From contig PAHD01000031.1 of assembly GCA_002704685.1 (NCBI GenBank), positions 9,004 through 18,134 of the forward strand: DNA of 9,131 nucleotides, read 5' to 3'. Position 1 is the stretch's first letter. The number at the start of each line of letters is the position of its first letter. Both the position numbers and the translations under genes were made by a program. The notes beneath the pieces are model-generated. The model was not told where the DNA came from. It saw only the letters and a program-made list of their open reading frames with translations, and searched no databases. Of this stretch, positions 1 to 5,971 are shown piece by piece. Origin of the DNA: Fidelibacterota bacterium. GTDB taxonomy: Bacteria > Fidelibacterota > Marinisomatia > SCGC-AAA003-L08 > D37C17.

Positions 1-6
1 AATATA

Positions 7-36
7 TTTACTTTGATTTTTTTCACTAAGTATAAT
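7..36 (+). promoter_or_regulatory. Possible sigma-70-type promoter ahead of the operon
   Basis: A perfect TATAAT lies at 31-36, and a TTTACT (4 of 6 matches to TTGACA) lies at 7-12 with an 18-base spacer. This would start transcription in the mid-40s, about 35 bases before the TTG start of the M23 gene. It is the only sizeable non-coding stretch upstream of the six-gene plus-strand run, so a promoter here makes sense. In DNA this AT-rich, TATAAT-like strings arise often by chance, and promoter consensus in FCB bacteria can differ from the E. coli form, so this is a weak call. Confidence 0.3.
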
Positions 37-79
37 TTACAAACTGATTAAAATTTTAAAAATATAAAGATTAAATATT

Positions 80-2281
80 TTGAAACAAAAATTAATTATT
101 AGTCTTATCATTTTATCATATTTTCTAACAGAAGATAATTCTTTGAATTATCTTTGGCCTACAAACACGTCTAAGACAATCACTACTTTATTTGGAGAAA
201 AAAGAAGTAGAAGATTTCACGCTGGCATAGATGTAAGAACGTATGGTAGAATTGGTGATAAAATTTTTGCTGTGGAATCAGGATATATAAGTAGAATTAA
301 AATAAGTCCTGATGGATACGGGAAAGCACTATACCTAACTTTAGATGATGGAAATATTATTTTATATGCACATATTGATAAATATAATTCAGAAATCGAA
401 CTATTAGTAAATAAACTTAGAATAAATAGGAATAGTAGCTCTTTAAACCACTTTCTTAAAAAAGATGAATTAAGAGTTAAAAAAGGAGAATTACTCGGTT
501 ATTGTGGTGATACTGGGAGTTTATCAGGACCTCATTTACATTTTGAAATAAGAGACCCAAGTGGCCATCCTATAAATCCTCTTAAAAACTTTTATTCTAT
601 AGTTGATACTTTACGACCAATTGCAGAATCATTAGCAATAATACCTTTAAGTAATAAAACTTATATAAATGGATTACAAGAATATAGTTTATTTGATATA
701 GAACCGTTAATGTTAAATAATGATACTAATTCTTATAAATATTTTATCAAAGATACTATTTCTGTAATAGGTGAATTTGGGATTGGGTTAGAAACGCATG
801 ATGAGATTAATTCATCTCCATTTGATTTTGGAATTTATGAAATTGAACTATTTATCGATAATAAACAACAGTATAAAATTAACTTTGATAAGTATTGTTT
901 TGACCATGATCACTTAATATATAATGAAATTGATTATTATCTATTGGAAAAAGAATCAAGGAGCTTCCATAGATTATTTTTAAATGAAAATACTGAATTA
1001 GATTTTATCGATAAAGACTCAAATGAAGGTATAACTTTAAATAAAGACTATCATAATCTAATTATAAACGTTGTAGATAATTTTGATAACAGCATACAAA
1101 TACAGGGTGTTTTAAAAGGTGATATAGTTTTATCTCCTGATATTATCTACGATAATAATAACTATATTATACAAACAAGCAATACTAATAATAATCTATC
1201 ATTCTATTTATCTACAAGATATGAAAATTCTCAAAAAATAATTCCTAACTATAAACAATTAGATTCAACATTATTTTCTTTTGAGAAACCATTGAAACCA
1301 TATGAAGTTTTAGAGTTATTTAATAAGAATGAAGGTATAAAGTCAAAATCTACTTTTATTTCATTTTATGAATATGATCCATATAAAATTAATGGAACAT
1401 TTGAGTTAGAGCATGTAAATAAATATATTAATATACATTTTAAAGAAAATGAGTTCAGTGGATATGATGCAAAACTAATTTTATCAGGAAATGATAAAAA
1501 AAATATTATTGATTTAAATAGATATAGTAAAAATATTCTCTCAAGCGGTTTAATTGAATTAAATAAATTTGAAGATATAAATCAAATTTCTATAATTTAC
1601 GATACAAAGCCCGAAATTATTTTTAATAAGAAGTTACATGGTAAAATTTTCTCATCAAAAAAAGAATCATCTTTGAAATTTGAAAACTTTGAGGTGGTAA
1701 GTAATAAAGAATCTTTTAACTTTGATAGTTTCATCAGTATAAATGAAGAGCAAATTAATACACCTAAAGAATTTACAAAAATATCAAACCCAATAATTAT
1801 TTCACCAAATACTATTTCTTTCAAAGATTATATTACACTTAAATATGTAAATACAAAACCGATTAAAGGTGGACTATATCAGTTAAATAAAAAAAAAGAA
1901 AAATGGATTTTTAAAGGAAAAATCAATCCTTATGGCCAGGCAGAAATAAAACTTTTCTCTGGAGGTATTTTTTGCATATTAGATGAAGAAGAAAAACCTT
2001 TAATTAAAAATATTTTCCCTAACCCTAACTCATATTACAATGTAAAAGAAGTAGATGAAATTTATTTTAACATTCTTGATGTACATTCAAAAATTGATTA
2101 TGATTCGATTGAAATTAATTTGAATAATCAACCAATTTATTTTGATTATATTCCTTACAGAAATCTTTTAAGGGCAGACTTATTTAAGGAACTTGGTAGA
2201 GGTGAGAATATTTTAAAAATTTCTATTAAAGATAATATTGGGAATAATACAAATAAAGAAGTTAGATTTTTCATTAAGTAA
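80..2281 (+). CDS. M23 family zinc metallopeptidase (LytM-like peptidoglycan endopeptidase), secreted or membrane-anchored
   Basis: A 733-residue envelope protein predicted to cut peptidoglycan cross-links. The M23 domain spans about residues 40-170. It has the zinc ligands H47 and D51 (HAGID) and H154 of the HLH motif (152-154), with H152 and H98 (YAHID) as the expected catalytic histidines, so the active site looks complete. The FGE...FHAGID opening and the GPHLHFEIRD...NPL ending match the version common in Bacteroidota and relatives. The N-terminus has a short lysine-containing n-region and a hydrophobic stretch (about residues 5-16), read as a signal peptide or signal anchor; there is no lipobox cysteine and no clean AxA cleavage site. 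About 470 residues of unrecognised, probably beta-rich sequence follow, then an Ig-like C-terminal domain (about 639-733) ending near an IKDNIGNNT motif. The start is TTG: an in-frame stop lies at 65-67, and the first internal Met falls after the catalytic domain. It is the first gene of the operon, 4 bases before udk. Confidence 0.92.
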   Translation: MKQKLIISLIILSYFLTEDNSLNYLWPTNTSKTITTLFGEKRSRRFHAGIDVRTYGRIGDKIFAVESGYISRIKISPDGYGKALYLTLDDGNIILYAHIDKYNSEIELLVNKLRINRNSSSLNHFLKKDELRVKKGELLGYCGDTGSLSGPHLHFEIRDPSGHPINPLKNFYSIVDTLRPIAESLAIIPLSNKTYINGLQEYSLFDIEPLMLNNDTNSYKYFIKDTISVIGEFGIGLETHDEINSSPFDFGIYEIELFIDNKQQYKINFDKYCFDHDHLIYNEIDYYLLEKESRSFHRLFLNENTELDFIDKDSNEGITLNKDYHNLIINVVDNFDNSIQIQGVLKGDIVLSPDIIYDNNNYIIQTSNTNNNLSFYLSTRYENSQKIIPNYKQLDSTLFSFEKPLKPYEVLELFNKNEGIKSKSTFISFYEYDPYKINGTFELEHVNKYINIHFKENEFSGYDAKLILSGNDKKNIIDLNRYSKNILSSGLIELNKFEDINQISIIYDTKPEIIFNKKLHGKIFSSKKESSLKFENFEVVSNKESFNFDSFISINEEQINTPKEFTKISNPIIISPNTISFKDYITLKYVNTKPIKGGLYQLNKKKEKWIFKGKINPYGQAEIKLFSGGIFCILDEEEKPLIKNIFPNPNSYYNVKEVDEIYFNILDVHSKIDYDSIEINLNNQPIYFDYIPYRNLLRADLFKELGRGENILKISIKDNIGNNTNKEVRFFIK

Positions 2282-2285
2282 TTTG

Positions 2286-2909
2286 ATGCGATACAATATA
2301 ATAGGAATTACAGGCGGTTCAGGATCAGGAAAAACATATTTATCAAATTTCATACAAGAAAAATTTGGAAAAGATAATATAAATATCATTCAAATGGATT
2401 CATACTATAATGACTTAAAGCATTTGATAATGGATGAGAGAGAAAAAAATAATTTTGATCATCCTAAAGCATTTGATTTTAATCTTTTGTTAAATCATCT
2501 AAAAATACTTGATTCAAAAGGAAAAGTAGATATTCCAATATATGACTACAAAACTCATACTAGAGAAAGTAAAACTAATACTATCTTCACTAAACCAATC
2601 CTAATTATTGAAGGTATATTTGCTGTATACAATGAAAAGATTAGAGCTTTGATGAATTTAGTGGTTTTTATAGATATTGATAATAATATTAGAAAAAAAA
2701 GAAGAATTGAAAGAGATATTATACAAAGGAAGAGGACTAAGGAATCTATTATTAATCAATATGAAAATGTAGTTGAACCAATGCAAAAAAAGTATATTTT
2801 ACCTATGAAAAATAAATCAAATCTAATATTAAAAGAAAACAGTGAAAAAAGTTACGAATTTAATAAATTAATAGATTATATAAATAAAATTATCTATAAG
2901 AATGAATAA
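2286..2909 (+). CDS. udk: Uridine kinase (uridine/cytidine kinase)
   Basis: A 207-residue cytoplasmic kinase that phosphorylates uridine and cytidine to UMP and CMP using ATP or GTP, in pyrimidine salvage. It is close to the usual length (E. coli Udk is 213). It shows the Walker A loop GGSGSGKT (10-17), the DSYYND segment (38-43; DxYYxD in the family), the NFDHP motif (56-60), the nucleoside-binding IYDYKTHTR (85-93), the IIEGIF strand (107-112) and the arginine-rich lid RRIERDIIQRKR (139-150), all in family order. The ATG at 2286 is preferred because it puts the P-loop about nine residues from the N-terminus, as in relatives. Upstream TTG codons at 2283 and 2238 are possible, but the latter would overlap the M23 gene. 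The start lies 4 bases after the M23 stop with no clear Shine-Dalgarno sequence, so translation is probably coupled. The 3' end overlaps tdk by 8 bases. Confidence 0.95.
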   Translation: MRYNIIGITGGSGSGKTYLSNFIQEKFGKDNINIIQMDSYYNDLKHLIMDEREKNNFDHPKAFDFNLLLNHLKILDSKGKVDIPIYDYKTHTRESKTNTIFTKPILIIEGIFAVYNEKIRALMNLVVFIDIDNNIRKKRRIERDIIQRKRTKESIINQYENVVEPMQKKYILPMKNKSNLILKENSEKSYEFNKLIDYINKIIYKNE

Positions 2910-3447
2910 AAGTAAAAAAGGAACAATTGAAGTAATTTGTGGACCAATGTTTAGCGGAAAAACAGAAGAATTAATCAGAAGATTGGTCAGAGGTCAAATT
3001 GCAAAAAAAAATGTTTCTATTTTTAAAAATGCTGTAGATAATAGATACAGTGACGAATATGTTGTATCTCACAATCAAAATAAAATTAAATGTCAACCAA
3101 TCAAAGAAGCTAAAGAAATTTTTAACTATAGTAAAGAAATTGATATTGTTGGAATAGATGAAACACAGTTTTTTGATTTATCAATTATTGATGTATGTAA
3201 TAAATTAGCTAATGACGGAAAAAGGGTGATAGTTGCTGGTTTAGATAGAGATTATAAATCTATACCATTTAAATCAATGGCAAATTTATTAGCACATGCT
3301 GAAAAAATTACCAAACTATCATCTATTTGTATAGTATGTGGTGATTATGCCTATTTTAGTCAAAGATTGACAGACCACAAAACACAAATTTTAGTTGGCG
3401 AAACAGATGAGTATGAAGCACGATGTAGAAAATGTTTTAAACCATAA
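2902..3447 (+). CDS. tdk: Thymidine kinase, type II (TK1-like, zinc-binding)
   Basis: A 181-residue cytoplasmic enzyme that converts thymidine (and usually deoxyuridine) to dTMP using ATP. It has the family's Walker A loop GPMFSGKT (14-21) and the Walker B/catalytic segment DETQFF (86-91), with E87 as the expected general base; many relatives have DEAQFF. The structural zinc site is complete: C143 and C146 (ICIVCG) and C175 and C178 (CRKC). The lid region (about 147-172, containing FSQR and ending in YEARC) binds the thymidine base. Length and motif order are normal for bacterial TK1-type enzymes. The gene begins inside the end of udk (ATGAATAA, 8-base overlap), a strong sign of co-transcription and coupled translation. 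Pairing it with udk covers salvage of both ribo- and deoxy-pyrimidine nucleosides. Confidence 0.96.
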   Translation: MNKSKKGTIEVICGPMFSGKTEELIRRLVRGQIAKKNVSIFKNAVDNRYSDEYVVSHNQNKIKCQPIKEAKEIFNYSKEIDIVGIDETQFFDLSIIDVCNKLANDGKRVIVAGLDRDYKSIPFKSMANLLAHAEKITKLSSICIVCGDYAYFSQRLTDHKTQILVGETDEYEARCRKCFKP

Positions 3448-3454
3448 ACATAAT

Positions 3455-3459
3455 AAGGA
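3455..3459 (+). promoter_or_regulatory. Ribosome binding site of the nucleoside transporter gene
   Basis: AAGGA lies 6 bases before the ATG at 3466, in the 18-base gap after tdk. It is the clearest Shine-Dalgarno sequence in the window and supports this start. By contrast, udk and coaE have none that is recognisable. Confidence 0.65.
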
Positions 3460-3465
3460 AAAAAA

Positions 3466-4722
3466 ATGAATAAATTAATTGGTTTTGGTGGAATTATAGC
3501 AATATTAGGGTTAGCATACCTCTTATCTAACAATAAAAAAAATATTGATAAAAAATTGATTATGTGGGGAATATCCTTACAAATATTTTTTGCTATTTTA
3601 ATTCTTAAAGTACCAGGTGGAAAATTTATTTTTAATAGCATTGACACTATTATTAAGAAAATTTTAGATTTTTCTGTTGAAGGTAGCAAGTTCTTGTTCG
3701 GAAATTTAGCTGATGATAGTTTATATTTCCCAGCTGATGGATCTTGGCCAGGATTTGGCTTTCAATTTGCTTTCTTAGTTTTACCTACTGTAATCTTTTT
3801 TTCTAGTATAATGTCAGTTTTATACCATATTGGAATTATGCAAAAAATCATAAAAGTAATTTCTAAAGTTATGCAAAAAACTATGGGTACTAGTGGAGCT
3901 GAAACAACAAGTATATCAGCTAATATTTTTGTTGGTCAAACTGAAGCACCATTAGTTATAAAACCATTTATAAACAAAATGACAAAATCAGAACTAATGG
4001 CAATTATGACAGGTGGATTTGCAACTGTTGCAGGTGGTGTGATGGCAGCTTATGTATTGATGCTTAGCAAAACAATACCAGGTATAGCAGGACATTTGAT
4101 GGCTGCTTCAATTATGAGCGCACCAGCTGCATTAGTAATAGCTAAAATCATCTACCCAGAAAATGAAAATCCAGAAACTTCTAAAGAAAATATAGAATTA
4201 TCTAAAGTCTCAGATGAGGCTAATTTTCTTGAAGCAATTGGTAATGGTGCAACAGAAGGGTTAAAGTTAGCTTTAAATATAGCAGCGATGCTTATAGCAT
4301 TTATTTCTGTAATAGCTTTACTAAATTGGGTATTAGGTTTAATATCTTTTGGTGATATGTCTTTGTCAATTGAATTAATTCTTGGTTATTTATTTATGCC
4401 TCTAGCTTTTTTAATGGGAGCTCCATGGTCTGAAGCGCAAATACTCGGAAGTTTGATGGGTCAAAAATTAGTTTTAACAGAATTTATTGCATATGGAAAT
4501 TTAGCAGCTGTTAGTGAAACTGTATCTGAAAGAACAGCAACAATAGCTGCATACGCACTATGTGGATTTGCTAATTTTGCATCTATTGGAATCCAATTAG
4601 GAGGTATTGGTTCAATTGCACCTGAAAGGAAAAAAGATTTAGCAAAATTAGTTACAAAAGCAATGCTGGGAGGTGCTTTAGCATCTTGGTTAACTGCTAC
4701 TATTGCTGGAATTTTAATTTAA
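3466..4722 (+). CDS. Concentrative nucleoside transporter (CNT/NupC family)
   Basis: A 418-residue inner-membrane symporter that brings nucleosides in with Na+ or H+. Hydrophobic segments run the full length: an N-terminal set (about 3-20 and 32-48), a gating/core part (about 100-225) and a C-terminal core (about 265-418), as in family members of about 400 residues. The nucleoside-binding GQTEAPL motif is at 157-163, and the matching C-terminal element CGFANFASIG (366-375) supplies the asparagine (N370) and serine (S373) used for ribose binding in the known CNT structure. The family signature (G/A)xKxxxNEFVA appears as GQKLVLTEFIA (332-342), with the glutamate kept (E339) but the preceding asparagine replaced by threonine (T338). 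The FGF...LPTVIFFSS segment (97-114) resembles transporters from Bacteroidota. It sits between two nucleoside kinases and adk, which fits uptake feeding salvage. Na+ versus H+ coupling and base preference cannot be read reliably here. Confidence 0.95.
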   Translation: MNKLIGFGGIIAILGLAYLLSNNKKNIDKKLIMWGISLQIFFAILILKVPGGKFIFNSIDTIIKKILDFSVEGSKFLFGNLADDSLYFPADGSWPGFGFQFAFLVLPTVIFFSSIMSVLYHIGIMQKIIKVISKVMQKTMGTSGAETTSISANIFVGQTEAPLVIKPFINKMTKSELMAIMTGGFATVAGGVMAAYVLMLSKTIPGIAGHLMAASIMSAPAALVIAKIIYPENENPETSKENIELSKVSDEANFLEAIGNGATEGLKLALNIAAMLIAFISVIALLNWVLGLISFGDMSLSIELILGYLFMPLAFLMGAPWSEAQILGSLMGQKLVLTEFIAYGNLAAVSETVSERTATIAAYALCGFANFASIGIQLGGIGSIAPERKKDLAKLVTKAMLGGALASWLTATIAGILI

Positions 4723-4724
4723 GG
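4721..4724 (+). promoter_or_regulatory. Ribosome binding site of adk, overlapping the transporter stop codon
   Basis: AAGG lies 7 bases before the ATG at 4732 and shares two bases with the TAA that ends the transporter gene. This supports the chosen start and suggests termination and re-initiation between the two genes. Confidence 0.5.
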
Positions 4725-4731
4725 TAAACAT

Positions 4732-5370
4732 ATGAAAATTTTATTAATCGGACCACCAGGTGGTGGAAAAGGAACTCAAGCAAAAAAACTTTCATCAAAA
4801 TTTAATATACCTCAAGTATCAACTGGTGACATGTTAAGAGATCATGTAAAGAAAATGTCTAAGCTTGGTATTAAAGCAAAAGAGTTCATGGATCAAGGTG
4901 AATTAGTACCTGATGAACTTATTTTAAAAATGATGAAAAGCAAGTTATCAGATGATAACTGTAAAAATGGATATATACTAGATGGATTTCCAAGAACATT
5001 ACCTCAAGCAAAAGGATTAGATTCTTTGCTAGATAATATAGATAGTAATCTTGATAAAGTTATTATAATAAAAGTAGATGATGATGTTATCATTGATAGA
5101 ATGGGTGGAAGAAGAGTACACAAAAATTCGGGAAGAATTTATCATATAAAATATAATCCTCCAAAAAATGAGGGTCTAGATGATATAACTAATGAACCAT
5201 TATCTATAAGATCAGATGATAAAAAAGAAACTGTAAAGAATAGGTTGAAGATTTATCATGATTTAACTAAACCTCTAATTAATTTTTATAATTTAAAAAA
5301 TATTCTTTTTGAAGTTGATGGTCAAAATGAAATAGAAGATGTTTTTTCAAGTATAATTAATAAGTTATAA
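4732..5370 (+). CDS. adk: Adenylate kinase
   Basis: A 212-residue cytoplasmic enzyme catalysing AMP + ATP = 2 ADP, an essential step in adenine nucleotide balance. It has the P-loop GPPGGGKGT (7-15), the AMP-binding STGDMLR (30-36) and the DGFPRT segment (84-89). The long-form LID domain (about 122-162) begins GGRRVH and contains the NPPKNEG and DDIT stretches. The LID has no zinc-binding cysteines; instead it carries H130, S133, D150 and T153, the hydrogen-bonding set of the E. coli type. The SDD...T..NRL segment (161-172) supplies the conserved arginine after the LID. Length and motifs are all standard and the gene is intact. It follows the transporter by 9 bases and precedes coaE by 4. Confidence 0.98.
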   Translation: MKILLIGPPGGGKGTQAKKLSSKFNIPQVSTGDMLRDHVKKMSKLGIKAKEFMDQGELVPDELILKMMKSKLSDDNCKNGYILDGFPRTLPQAKGLDSLLDNIDSNLDKVIIIKVDDDVIIDRMGGRRVHKNSGRIYHIKYNPPKNEGLDDITNEPLSIRSDDKKETVKNRLKIYHDLTKPLINFYNLKNILFEVDGQNEIEDVFSSIINKL

Positions 5371-5374
5371 TTCT

Positions 5375-5971
5375 ATGCTGAAAATTAGTATTACTGGTGG
5401 AATATCATCAGGCAAAACAACAGTTACAGAATATCTTAATAGAAATAAAAGTGTATTTATTTTTAATGCTGATAAAGAGTCAAAAAGACACCTTAAAAGC
5501 TCTATATCGATTCAAAAAAAATTAACTCACATATTTTCAGATAAAATAATCAAAAATAAAAAAATTGATTTTAATTTACTTGCAAAAGAAGCATTTTCTA
5601 ATTCGACTAATCATAAAATACTAAATGGTATCTTATGGCCAGAAGTTTACATATTAATTAATAATGCATTTGAATATGCAAAAAAAAATAATTACAAATT
5701 ATTTATTGTTGATGCTGCTTTAATTTTTGAAGCAAACTTTTCAAGTTTTTTTGATAAAAACATATTAATAATTACAAAAAAAGATAAAAGAATTAAAAGA
5801 GCCATTAAGAGAAGTAATATTTCTCTTGAGAGCATTCAAAATCGTATGAGACTACAAATGTCTGATAATAAGAAAAAAAAACTATCAGACATTACAATTC
5901 ATAATAATGATGATATAAAATCATTATACAAAAAAATAGATAATCTTTATGAAAAACTGATTCTACTTTAG
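5375..5971 (+). CDS. coaE: Dephospho-CoA kinase
   Basis: A 198-residue cytoplasmic P-loop kinase that phosphorylates the 3'-hydroxyl of dephospho-CoA, the last step of coenzyme A synthesis. It has the Walker A loop GGISSGKTT (8-16) and the NADK segment (31-34), whose D33 matches the catalytic aspartate of the family. LNGILWPEV (83-91) corresponds to the usual L..I..P.V, ALIFE (115-119) to the usual PLLFE, and QNRMRLQ (155-161) to the Ri..Q motif. Length is normal. The sequence is lysine-rich and more divergent than its neighbours: the proline of PLLFE is alanine, and the usual Q..R before the lid is K..R. The main catalytic residues remain, so it is probably active. The gene starts 4 bases after adk with no visible ribosome binding site. 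Its 3' end overlaps the stop of the convergent minus-strand gene by 9 bases. Confidence 0.92.
   Translation: MLKISITGGISSGKTTVTEYLNRNKSVFIFNADKESKRHLKSSISIQKKLTHIFSDKIIKNKKIDFNLLAKEAFSNSTNHKILNGILWPEVYILINNAFEYAKKNNYKLFIVDAALIFEANFSSFFDKNILIITKKDKRIKRAIKRSNISLESIQNRMRLQMSDNKKKKLSDITIHNNDDIKSLYKKIDNLYEKLILL

Noticed and set aside
1..51. Seventeen-codon open stretch ending in TAA at 49-51, possibly the end of an upstream gene
   Set aside because: It is too short to judge, has no recognisable motif, and overlaps the possible promoter. It cannot be supported as a gene.
1597..1824. Minus-strand open frame of 75 codons inside the M23 gene
   Set aside because: It lies wholly within a well-supported gene on the other strand, has no recognisable motif, and AT-rich lysine-coding sequence easily leaves such frames open.
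2238..2285. N-terminal extension of uridine kinase from a TTG at 2238
   Set aside because: It would overlap the M23 gene by 44 bases and push the P-loop 16 residues further in than in relatives. The ATG at 2286 fits better.
3360..3689. Minus-strand open frame of 109 codons across the tdk/transporter junction
   Set aside because: It is antisense to the zinc-binding end of thymidine kinase and the first helices of the transporter. Its hydrophobic residues are a mirror of those helices.
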